A stretch of DNA of 6,225 bases from Nostocaceae cyanobacterium CSSed10_463m. Its GTDB lineage: Bacteria > Cyanobacteriota > Cyanobacteriia > Cyanobacteriales > Nostocaceae. Of the stretch, positions 1 to 5,024 are shown one piece after another. The stretch's first letter is position 1, and each line of letters starts with the position of its first letter. Made by a program: the position numbers and the translations under genes. Under the pieces are notes generated by a model. It saw nothing but the letters and a program-made list of their open reading frames with translations. It was not told the DNA's origin and made no database searches. Location: the NCBI GenBank assembly GCA_003556955.1, contig PWQB01000098.1, positions 1 through 6,225 on the forward strand, written 5' to 3'.

Positions 1-603
1 AGTGGTGAATCTACCTTAGCCGCTTTGAACAGAGAACGAGAAACCATGTTACAACAGCGTCTAGAACTAGAAAAACAAGCTATGCGGACGCGCAAAGAAC
101 TCCAACAGGTAGAAACTGACCTAGAGCAAACTATCATTCGAGCGCCCATTACAGGTACTGTACTGCAATTAAATCTGCGTAATCCTGGACAAGTAGTACA
201 ACCAAGTCAAGCCATTGCTCAAATTGCGCCCGTCAATGGTCCAGTAGTAATCAGAGCATTTATCCAGCCTCAAGATATCAACAATGTAAAACCTGGGCAA
301 AAAGTGCAGATGCAGGTTTCAGCTTGTCCCTATCCCAACTACGGGACTCTCCACGGAACCGTGACAAATGTGACACCAGATGCCCTACCAATGGCAAATA
401 ACAGCACTGAGTCAGGTGTTCAAGGTGGTGTCCAGGCAGTCGCTTATGAAGCCACCATAGAACCCAAAACCACCTATGTGGGGAGAGAAAATCATCAATG
501 TCATCTCCAACCCGGTATGAAAGGTCGAGCCGATATTATTTCCCGTCAGGAAACCGTACTTAATTTCATTCTCCGCAAAGCCCGATTAATCACAGATTTC
601 TAA
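1..603 (+). CDS. HlyD-family membrane-fusion protein of a peptide exporter (C-terminal part, 5' truncated by window)
   Basis: The reading frame is open from base 1 (AGT GGT GAA...) to TAA at 601-603, giving 200 residues with no start inside the window. Fragment residues 1-45 are Glu/Gln/Arg/Leu-rich and look like the end of the coiled-coil hairpin (e.g. LEKQAMRTRKELQQVETDLE). The return half of the lipoyl/barrel-sandwich domain follows (IIRAPITGTVLQL at about 45-57, then NPGQVV), then a beta-barrel region (VVIRAFIQPQDINNVKPGQ) and a C-terminal tail ending RLITDF. RAP-x-x-G-x-V is the typical HlyD/periplasmic adaptor signature. Such adaptors bridge an inner-membrane ABC exporter to an outer-membrane channel. 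The transporter at 888 lies downstream on the same strand, so this is very likely its partner, although 284 bp of repeats separate them. The N-terminal membrane anchor and first coiled-coil arm lie outside the window. Confidence 0.92.
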   Translation, partial: SGESTLAALNRERETMLQQRLELEKQAMRTRKELQQVETDLEQTIIRAPITGTVLQLNLRNPGQVVQPSQAIAQIAPVNGPVVIRAFIQPQDINNVKPGQKVQMQVSACPYPNYGTLHGTVTNVTPDALPMANNSTESGVQGGVQAVAYEATIEPKTTYVGRENHQCHLQPGMKGRADIISRQETVLNFILRKARLITDF

Positions 604-673
604 CACAGTTTCGATTCACGGCGTTGCTGAACTAAAGTATGAAATGCCTAAATCACCTTAATTTTTCTTCCTA

Positions 674-697
674 CCTTTGCGCCTTTGCGCCTTTGCG
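674..697. repeat. Three tandem copies of CCTTTGCG
   Basis: Bases 674-681, 682-689 and 690-697 are identical octamers, followed by TGAG. Short tandemly repeated sequences of this kind are common between genes in heterocystous cyanobacteria. There is no evidence of a function here. Confidence 0.85.
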
Positions 698-730
698 TGA
701 GCCTAATTCATATTTGAAATTAGCAACGTA

Positions 731-762
731 CACAAGGGCGGGCAAGATGCCCACCCCACAAG
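731..762. repeat. GC-rich palindromic repeat element flanked by CACAAG
   Basis: GGGCGGGC (736-743) and GCCCACCC (749-756) form a hairpin with a 5-nt loop and one C-A mismatch; the same pair is a G-T wobble when read from the other strand. The hexamer CACAAG occurs on both sides (731-736 and 757-762). It looks like a small dispersed REP/MITE-like element. There is no T-tract beside it, so it is not a typical intrinsic terminator. Confidence 0.7.
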
Positions 763-819
763 ATTGAAAATATGAAGATGTCTACTTCATTTCCTGCCAA
801 AGTGCTGTCATTACCAACT

Positions 820-868
820 ACGAATTACGAATTACGAATTACGAATTACGAATTACGAATTACGAATT
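820..868. repeat. Seven perfect tandem copies of the heptamer ACGAATT
   Basis: Seven uninterrupted ACGAATT units run from 820 to 868. A degenerate unit (ACTAACT, 869-875) and an eighth perfect unit (876-882) follow. The array ends five bases before the transporter ATG at 888, so it occupies the position where a ribosome binding site would lie. Heptamer arrays of this type (STRR sequences) are known from Nostocales cyanobacteria and can vary in copy number by slippage. Confidence 0.95.
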
Positions 869-887
869 ACTAACTACGAATTAAATT

Positions 888-3056
888 ATGTTTGGTTTAA
901 TCAAACTTCAAAAAAACTATCAGTGTGTTTCCCAGTTGAGTGAAGAAGATTGTGGAGCAGCTTGTCTGGCGACAATTAGTAAACATTATGGTCGTTTTTT
1001 AAGCATTAATCGCAGTCGAGAATCTGTAGGAACTGGACAACTAGGAACCACTTTATTAGGTCTAAAACGTGGCTCTGAAAATTTGGGTTTTAATGCTAGA
1101 GCAGTTAAAGCCTCGCCAGAAATTATCGACAGAATCAAAGAAGTCCAGTTACCAGCCATTATCCATTGGCATGGTTATCACTGGGTGGTTTTATATAATC
1201 AACAGGGCAAAAAGTATGTAATTGCTGATCCTTCTGTGGGTATTCGTTATGTTGACCGCAAAGAGTTAACCGCCGCTTGGAATGGCGTGATGCTCTTACT
1301 AGAACCAGATCCAGAGCGCTTTTTTGATCAGCCCCAAGACAAACCAATGGGTGGCTTTGCACGCTTTTTGAAGCGGATTTTGCCTTATCGTGGTTTGCTG
1401 ACTCAGGTTTTAATGATGAATATTGCTTTGGGTGTACTGGCTTTGGGTTCTCCAGTACTTATCCAAATCCTCACAGATGATGTTTTAGTGCGCGGAGATG
1501 TCCAGCTACTAACTGTTGTTGTCGCAGCAGTTGTAGTGATGACTGTATTCAGCAGTACTCTACAGTTATTGCAATCGACAATGATTGCTCATTTTAGTCA
1601 ACGGTTGCAATTAGGGCTAGTTTTGGAATTTGGGCGGAAAATGCTCCAGTTACCTTTAAATTACTACGAAGCCCGCCGGAGTGGTGAAATTACTAGTCGA
1701 TTACGAGATATTAATCATATTAACCAGTTGGTATCACAGATAGTTGTGCTGTTACCGAGTAAGTTTTTCATTGCGGTGATTTCTTTGGGCTTAATGCTGT
1801 TTTATAGTTGGCAGTTAACATTAGCAGTGATTGTAGTCGGTTCTTTAATGACTTTATCTACTCTGCCTTTTTTACCTATCCTTCAGCAAAAAACTCGCAG
1901 TCTTTTAGTTTTGGGGGCGGAGAATCAAGGGGTGTTGGTAGAAACTTTTAAGGGCGCACAAGTCCTGAAAACTACGAACGCAGCGCCCCAATTTTGGGAA
2001 GAATTTCAAAGTCGTTTTGGTCGTCTGGCTAATCTGACTTTTAGTACTGTGCAAATTGGAATTATCAATAGTACTCTTTCTCGACTGCTTTCTACTATTG
2101 GTGGTGTAGCGTTGCTGGGGTTAGGAAGTATCTTGGTGATTCAGGGAGAATTAAGTATCGGTCAAATGCTGGCTTTTAATGCGCTACAGGTAAATGTTCT
2201 CGGTTTAATTAGTTCTGTCGTGGGCTTAGTAGATGACTATTTTCGCTCTCAGACAGCAGTTTCTCGACTTTTAGAAGTTATTGATGCGACACCGGAGGTG
2301 GTGGGAGGTAGTCAAAAGCCTGTGGCGCAAATTTCCGGGGGTGCAGATATTCATTGTTCTCATTTGACATTTCACCACCCTGGTAGAGTTGACTTGTTAG
2401 AAGATTTTTCTCTCAAGTTACCCGGTGGTCAAGCGATCGCCTTGATTGGTAAATCTGGTTGTGGTAAAAGTACCTTAGCCAAACTCTTAGCAGGTTTATA
2501 TCAGCCAAATTCTGGTAATATCCGCATTGGCTCGTTTAATCTTGATGACATCGCCCTGGATTGTCTGCGACAGCAAATAGTTTATGTCCCCCAAGAACCT
2601 CATTTTTGGAGTCGCACAATTTTAGAGAATTTCCGTTTAGGAACACCCTATATTTCTTTTGAGGAAATTGTCAAAGCTTGCGAGATTGCGGATGCAGATA
2701 GCTTTATCAGTCAACTTCCTAGTAAGTATCAAACTGTGTTGGGTGAATTTGGGGCGAATCTCTCTGGTGGACAAAGACAAAGATTAGCGATCGCTAGAGG
2801 AATTATGACTAATCCACCTGTGCTGATTTTAGACGAAGCCACAGCCGGACTTGACCCAGTTAGCGAAGCTAGTGTATTAGATGCGATTTTAGCACACCGT
2901 AAAGGCAAAACCACAATTTTAATTACCCATCGTCCCAGTGTTGTCAAACGAGCTGATTGGATTGTGATGTTAGAGAAAGGTGAACTGCAATTACAAGGAA
3001 CTCCAGAGACGTTTCTAGCAGAAAAAGGAGAGCATCAAAAGTTTTTATCCCTATAA
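888..3056 (+). CDS. Peptidase-containing ABC transporter (PCAT): C39 bacteriocin-processing peptidase/exporter
   Basis: This 722-residue inner-membrane protein should cleave double-glycine leaders and export the released peptides using ATP. The N-terminal C39 cysteine peptidase (about 8-140) has every expected residue: oxyanion Gln16, nucleophile Cys22 in EEDCGAACL, His98 in GYHWVV and Asp114 in IADPS. The six-residue Gln-Cys spacing matches ComA/PCAT-type enzymes. The membrane domain (about 165-450) has hydrophobic segments near 170-192, 205-225, 283-305, 308-330 and 395-418. The ATPase (about 485-722) carries Walker A GKSGCGKST (521-529), Q-loop Gln569, signature LSGGQ (625-629), Walker B VLILDE (645-650) and the switch His681. 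Length is normal for a full PCAT, so it is probably intact and active. The ATG at 888 puts the Cys at the usual place, but no Shine-Dalgarno is seen because the heptamer repeat sits there. Precursor gene 1 begins 30 bp downstream. HetC, another cyanobacterial C39 exporter, is much longer as I recall it. Confidence 0.97.
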   Translation: MFGLIKLQKNYQCVSQLSEEDCGAACLATISKHYGRFLSINRSRESVGTGQLGTTLLGLKRGSENLGFNARAVKASPEIIDRIKEVQLPAIIHWHGYHWVVLYNQQGKKYVIADPSVGIRYVDRKELTAAWNGVMLLLEPDPERFFDQPQDKPMGGFARFLKRILPYRGLLTQVLMMNIALGVLALGSPVLIQILTDDVLVRGDVQLLTVVVAAVVVMTVFSSTLQLLQSTMIAHFSQRLQLGLVLEFGRKMLQLPLNYYEARRSGEITSRLRDINHINQLVSQIVVLLPSKFFIAVISLGLMLFYSWQLTLAVIVVGSLMTLSTLPFLPILQQKTRSLLVLGAENQGVLVETFKGAQVLKTTNAAPQFWEEFQSRFGRLANLTFSTVQIGIINSTLSRLLSTIGGVALLGLGSILVIQGELSIGQMLAFNALQVNVLGLISSVVGLVDDYFRSQTAVSRLLEVIDATPEVVGGSQKPVAQISGGADIHCSHLTFHHPGRVDLLEDFSLKLPGGQAIALIGKSGCGKSTLAKLLAGLYQPNSGNIRIGSFNLDDIALDCLRQQIVYVPQEPHFWSRTILENFRLGTPYISFEEIVKACEIADADSFISQLPSKYQTVLGEFGANLSGGQRQRLAIARGIMTNPPVLILDEATAGLDPVSEASVLDAILAHRKGKTTILITHRPSVVKRADWIVMLEKGELQLQGTPETFLAEKGEHQKFLSL
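2433..2440. other. HIP1 octamer GCGATCGC
   Basis: Exact copy of the highly iterated palindrome that is over-represented in many cyanobacterial genomes. It lies inside the ATPase part of the transporter gene. It supports a cyanobacterial source and has no gene-specific role that can be seen. Confidence 0.9.
2787..2794. other. HIP1 octamer GCGATCGC (second copy)
   Basis: Second exact HIP1 site, just after the LSGGQ signature codons of the transporter gene. Confidence 0.9.
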
Positions 3057-3086
3057 CAATTTACTTTGGTGTGAGCAAGTAAAATC

Positions 3087-3404
3087 ATGTCTGAAAATAA
3101 TCTATCCAATAATTCATTTCTTTTCCAAAGTTTATCTGAAGAAGAACAAGAAAGTCTCGCGGGTGGGCAAGACGAAGGTATATTAGGAACCAAGAATTTT
3201 TTCTTTCAAAAAACTGATATTGCCACTGAGGCAAATAATAACTTAAGTCTGGCAGAAGATGAATCTAATTCTCAAAGTACTAAATACACTTTGTCACAAA
3301 TTACTATGGCATCATCTATAACATTTACATTACCGACTGCTAATTCTCATAACAATAGCATCAATAATTTTATAGCTAAAGTTATTCGGGGATTAATTTC
3401 GTAG
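3087..3404 (+). CDS. Double-glycine leader peptide precursor 1 (Asn/Ser-rich core)
   Basis: A 105-residue predicted secreted-peptide precursor lying 30 bp behind the transporter and probably co-transcribed with it. The leader is residues 1-27, ending LSEEEQESLAGG. Counting back from the cut, Leu -4, Leu -12 and Phe -15 are hydrophobic, as in classic double-glycine leaders read by C39 peptidases. The predicted core is 78 residues (28-105): an acidic, Asn/Ser-rich first half, then ASSITFTLP, and a C-terminal segment NNFIAKVIRGLIS that could form an amphipathic helix. It has no cysteine and no low-complexity repeat, unlike the three precursors downstream. A weak GAG (3073-3075) precedes the ATG by 11 nt. 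A strong hairpin follows at 3445-3479. The leader and context give good confidence that this is a transporter substrate; the peptide's function is unknown. It resembles proteins loosely called cyanobacterial bacteriocin-like, without a specific match claimed. Confidence 0.85.
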   Translation: MSENNLSNNSFLFQSLSEEEQESLAGGQDEGILGTKNFFFQKTDIATEANNNLSLAEDESNSQSTKYTLSQITMASSITFTLPTANSHNNSINNFIAKVIRGLIS

Positions 3405-3444
3405 CGGTGACATTTTCTTTTGTTTTAAACTAATTGGTAGCCTT

Positions 3445-3479
3445 TATATCCCCGAATTCTTAAAGAAGTCGGGGATATA
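3445..3479 (+). terminator. Perfect 11-bp hairpin after precursor 1, probable terminator
   Basis: TATATCCCCGA (3445-3455) pairs perfectly with TCGGGGATATA (3469-3479). Inside it, TTCT (3457-3460) pairs with AGAA (3464-3467) around a 3-nt loop. Only a broken T-rich stretch (TCTATTTTAG) follows, so termination may be incomplete. It lies 40 bp after the stop of precursor 1 and plausibly ends the transporter transcript. Confidence 0.7.
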
Positions 3480-3605
3480 TCTATTTTAGAAAAAACAAGC
3501 ATAAAAACAAACACAAATCAACTCATTTACATGATTCTAAAGAAGGAAAGTTTATTTTTGAATTTCTAACTAAAGGACAATTCAAATAACTCACTAATAG
3601 TTAAT

Positions 3606-3620
3606 AATAAAGGTATAGGT
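3606..3620 (+). promoter_or_regulatory. Shared upstream motif, copy 1 (possible promoter element of precursors 2-3)
   Basis: AATAAAGGTATAGGT lies 38 bp upstream of the precursor 2 ATG. It matches 14 of 15 bases of the sequence upstream of precursor 4 (4645-4659). The TATAGG portion could serve as a -10 box, but no convincing -35 hexamer is seen at the right distance. It lies between the hairpin at 3445-3479 and the gene, as a promoter would. Confidence 0.4.
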
Positions 3621-3645
3621 TATTCCACACCTAAACAAAGTAAGT

Positions 3646-3649
3646 GAGG
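3646..3649 (+). promoter_or_regulatory. Ribosome binding site GAGG that fixes the precursor 2 start
   Basis: GAGG is followed by nine bases and then ATGTC. The same arrangement precedes precursor 3 (GAGG 4059-4062) and, with eight bases, precursor 4 (GAGG 4709-4712). It favours the ATG at 3659 over the in-frame GTG at 3644, which would overlap the site. Confidence 0.7.
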
Positions 3650-3658
3650 CACAAATTT

Positions 3659-3910
3659 ATGTCAACCAACATCACCAAAACTGATTTGTTTGAAGAGTTA
3701 TCCGCAGAACAACAAGAGCTGTTAGCAGGTGGACAACAAGGGCAAGGGCTAACCTTTGAGATGGGCGAATTTGGTAGAGATCGTGGTTTTGAGAGAGACC
3801 GTGATTTTGATCGAGACCGTGGTTTTGATCGAGACCGTGGTTTTGATAGGGAAAGTCGTATTCGCCGCATTCCTATTCGCTTGACTGGTATTCTTGAAGT
3901 CGTTAAGTAA
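3659..3910 (+). CDS. Double-glycine leader peptide precursor 2 (Arg/Asp/Phe hexad-repeat core)
   Basis: An 83-residue precursor. The start is ATG 3659 with GAGG nine bases upstream; an in-frame GTG at 3644 adds five residues but overlaps that site. The leader is residues 1-25 (DLFEELSAEQQELLAGG), with hydrophobic residues at -4, -12 and -15 from the cut. The 58-residue core (26-83) opens QQGQG and then carries four six-residue repeats, consensus [DEG]RDR[GD]F, at 39-62, each encoded by an 18-bp DNA unit. It ends in a basic/hydrophobic tail, RIRRIPIRLTGILEVVK. The core holds 13 Arg balanced by about 13 Asp/Glu, so it is near neutral but very highly charged, with a Phe every six residues. Part of the tail recurs in precursor 3. 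The antisense Ser/Arg frame here is only a shadow of the repeats. Export by the PCAT is likely; activity is unknown. Confidence 0.85.
   Translation: MSTNITKTDLFEELSAEQQELLAGGQQGQGLTFEMGEFGRDRGFERDRDFDRDRGFDRDRGFDRESRIRRIPIRLTGILEVVK
3773..3844 (+). repeat. Four in-frame 18-bp repeats coding for the R-D-R-G-F hexads
   Basis: Units are 3773-3790, 3791-3808, 3809-3826 and 3827-3844. The last two are identical (GATCGAGACCGTGGTTTT) and the first two are diverged. Because the unit is a multiple of three, gain or loss of a unit would lengthen or shorten the mature peptide without breaking the frame. Confidence 0.9.
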
Positions 3911-4001
3911 AGACTGAGATTACCAAAATTTCTACTCGTCAATAGTCTTGTCTAATCAGCACATTTTTTACCATAAGACGTAGAATTTGAGCCATGATTT
4001 T

Positions 4002-4034
4002 GCACCCTACCGGGAAAATTTCTGGTATGGGTGC
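4002..4034 (+). promoter_or_regulatory. Hairpin between precursors 2 and 3
   Basis: GCACCC (4002-4007) pairs with GGGTGC (4029-4034). TACC (4008-4011) pairs with GGTA (4024-4027), with A/T-rich pairs further in and a single-base bulge at 4028. No T-tract follows, so it is not a standard terminator. It ends 37 bp before the precursor 3 start and could be an RNA-processing or stabilising element that sets the ratio of the two products. Confidence 0.5.
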
Positions 4035-4071
4035 TACCTAGCATTTATTTACTAAATTGAGGCAAAAAATT

Positions 4072-4332
4072 ATGTCAGAAAAAACCATTCAATCTGATTT
4101 ATTTGTGGAGCTATCCGCAGAGTCACAAGAACTCCTCTCTGGAGGTCAACAATTACAATTAGGTGGACCAACTAGACCTGATATTACCGTTATTGGTACT
4201 CTCATTGATTCTCGCGGTCAACGTATCCCCGTGAGGATTTTTGGCTTCGCTGCTGGACCACCTGCCGGCGGTGGTGGACCTTTTGGTGGCGGACCTTTTG
4301 GTGGCGGTGGTGGGCCTTTTGGTGGTTTCTAA
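4072..4332 (+). CDS. Double-glycine leader peptide precursor 3 (Gly/Pro/Phe-rich core)
   Basis: An 86-residue precursor starting at ATG 4072, with GAGG (4059-4062) nine bases upstream. An in-frame TTG at 4057 is a less likely start. The leader is residues 1-25 (SDLFVELSAESQELLSGG) and is the closest match to precursor 2's leader. The 61-residue core (26-86) has three parts: QQLQLGGPTRPD, a beta-strand-like middle (ITVIGTLIDSRGQRIPVRIFGF, given here as ITVIGTLI at 38-45 and DSRGQRIPVRIFG at 46-58), and a Gly/Pro/Phe tail (62-86) with three PFGG units at 70-73, 75-78 and 82-85. The middle shares a 13-position motif with the end of precursor 2. It has no cysteine. No promoter-like motif like those of precursors 2 and 4 lies upstream, so it is probably transcribed with precursor 2; a strong terminator follows at 4425-4474. 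The mature function is unknown. Confidence 0.85.
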   Translation: MSEKTIQSDLFVELSAESQELLSGGQQLQLGGPTRPDITVIGTLIDSRGQRIPVRIFGFAAGPPAGGGGPFGGGPFGGGGGPFGGF

Positions 4333-4424
4333 TTAGGTTAGTAAGAAGTTTCTGATTACTAAACATCAAAACCAAATTCCTCTACGTCTACCTAAACTAT
4401 TGTCTTTTCTACAAGATCAATAAG

Positions 4425-4474
4425 ATATTCAAAACCTTTCTCCTATGCAGAGAGAGGTTTTTTGAATATTTTTT
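4425..4474 (+). terminator. Strong intrinsic terminator after precursor 3
   Basis: ACCTTTCTC (4434-4442) pairs with GAGAGAGGT (4450-4458) with one G-U pair and a 7-nt loop. AAA/TTT extends the stem, and after a two-base bulge ATATTC (4425-4430) pairs with GAATAT (4464-4469). Six Ts run from 4469 to 4474. It probably ends the precursor 2-3 transcript. Confidence 0.85.
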
Positions 4475-4535
4475 AATGCCAAATAAATATCGAATTAAAC
4501 GAAAGTATTGATTGTGGATTTTACGGAATATTCAT

Positions 4536-4567
4536 AAAATCTCATGTTTCAATTAAACATGATTTTT
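4536..4567 (+). terminator. Weaker AT-rich hairpin with T-run
   Basis: TCATGTTT (4542-4549) pairs with AAACATGA (4555-4562) around a 5-nt loop. After a two-base bulge AAAA (4536-4539) can pair with the Ts that follow. Five Ts lie at 4563-4567. It could be a back-up terminator, but the stem is low in GC. Confidence 0.35.
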
Positions 4568-4644
4568 CCTGTGCCAAATGACATATTTCTCCGACATTTA
4601 TTTATAACTCTGGGATAATTTAATCAATAGGAAATAAGACTAAA

Positions 4645-4659
4645 AATAAAAGTATAGGT
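4645..4659 (+). promoter_or_regulatory. Shared upstream motif, copy 2 (possible promoter element of precursor 4)
   Basis: AATAAAAGTATAGGT differs at one base from the motif before precursor 2 (3606-3620). It ends 61 bp before the precursor 4 ATG, compared with 38 bp in copy 1. Both copies follow a hairpin and precede a precursor gene, which supports a promoter or operator role. No clear -35 box is seen. Confidence 0.4.
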
Positions 4660-4720
4660 GCAACACTCCCATTTTTTTCTTAAGTGTGTACCACGTACAA
4701 ACGAAGTTGAGGTGAAAATT

Positions 4721-4936
4721 ATGTCAATTCAAGACCTTCAATCTGATTTGTTAGTGGATTTATCTACCGAAGAACAGCAGGATGTTTCTGGTGGCTTCGG
4801 GTGGGGAGGCTATGGCTTAGGAGCAGGTTTAGTTGGCAGAAAACATGGTGTTTGGGGAGGTGGTTTCCCCGTAGCCGGTGGTCTTGGCTGGGGAGGTGCT
4901 TTACCCTTATTTGGGGGTATAGGTCGCATTTGGTAA
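4721..4936 (+). CDS. Double-glycine leader peptide precursor 4 (Gly/Trp-rich core)
   Basis: A 71-residue precursor starting at ATG 4721, with GAGG eight bases upstream; the open frame runs further upstream but has no leader-like sequence there. The leader is residues 1-25 (LQSDLLVDLSTEEQQDVSGG). It keeps hydrophobic residues at -4 (Val), -12 and -15, and shares the D9-L10 pair with precursors 2 and 3. The 46-residue core starts FGWGGYGLG and is about 41% glycine (19 of 46), with four tryptophans and one compact basic patch, GRKHG. It ends GGIGRIW. There are no acidic residues and no cysteine, so it is a small cationic, hydrophobic, glycine-rich peptide. It has its own upstream motif and its own terminator (5025-5052), so it can be expressed apart from the others. 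Glycine-rich cationic peptides include membrane-active bacteriocins as well as structural or adhesive proteins; the sequence does not decide between them. Confidence 0.85.
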   Translation: MSIQDLQSDLLVDLSTEEQQDVSGGFGWGGYGLGAGLVGRKHGVWGGGFPVAGGLGWGGALPLFGGIGRIW

Positions 4937-5024
4937 TCTGCAAAAATGAAGGGATAGGACACAGAAGCAGACCCCGCAAATATGCAAAGCCAAATTTTGA
5001 AATACTGTCCCTATAACTTTGAGC

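Larger units (their letters stand above)
604..887. other. Repeat-filled gap between adaptor and transporter genes
   Basis: No plausible gene lies here. The stretch holds three CCTTTGCG copies (674-697), a GC-rich imperfect hairpin (736-756) and a tandem ACGAATT array (820-868) that almost reaches the transporter start. The beginning (about 610-650, including GGCGTTGCTGAA) also resembles sequence commonly repeated between cyanobacterial genes; that last point is recollection and was not searched. No clear terminator follows the adaptor gene and no clear sigma-70 promoter precedes the transporter, so co-transcription through the repeats is possible. Confidence 0.6.
4333..4720. other. Gene-free stretch between precursors 3 and 4
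   Basis: This 388-bp stretch is AT-rich and has no plausible gene. It holds a strong terminator (4425-4474), a second, weaker AT-rich hairpin followed by Ts (4536-4567), the upstream motif shared with precursor 2 (4645-4659) and the GAGG ribosome binding site (4709-4712) of precursor 4. It separates precursor 4 into its own transcription unit. Confidence 0.6.

Noticed and set aside
820..868. CRISPR array from regular short repeats
   Set aside because: The heptamers are back-to-back without spacers, so this is a simple tandem repeat.
1159..1362. Antisense frame inside the transporter gene (and a similar one at 2729-2947)
   Set aside because: Both lie wholly opposite conserved C39 and ATPase coding sequence, so they are chance open frames.
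888..3056. HetC-like heterocyst regulator as identity of the transporter
   Set aside because: At 722 residues it is a standard three-domain PCAT without the long extra N-terminal region I recall for HetC, and it is surrounded by double-glycine precursors.
3484..3588. A short protein-like stretch (DSKEGKFIFEFLTKGQFK, then stop) between precursors 1 and 2
   Set aside because: It has no ATG/GTG start in frame, no RBS and no leader motif; at most it is a decayed remnant. The nearby ATG in another frame gives only 12 codons.
3631..3942. Antisense open frame rich in Ser/Arg/Lys/Pro opposite precursor 2
   Set aside because: It is the complementary reading of the 18-bp repeats. It has no ribosome binding site or recognisable domain, and the sense frame has a clear leader and RBS.
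3087..4936. Nif11/NHLP-type or lanthipeptide precursors
   Set aside because: The leaders are short (25-27 residues) with no Nif11-like domain, the cores have no Cys, and no LanM/LanB-type enzyme is present in the window.
4801..5016. Open frame in another + frame overlapping precursor 4, Trp/Arg-rich
   Set aside because: It is a frame-shadow of the Gly/Trp codons and runs through the terminator region start without a leader or RBS.
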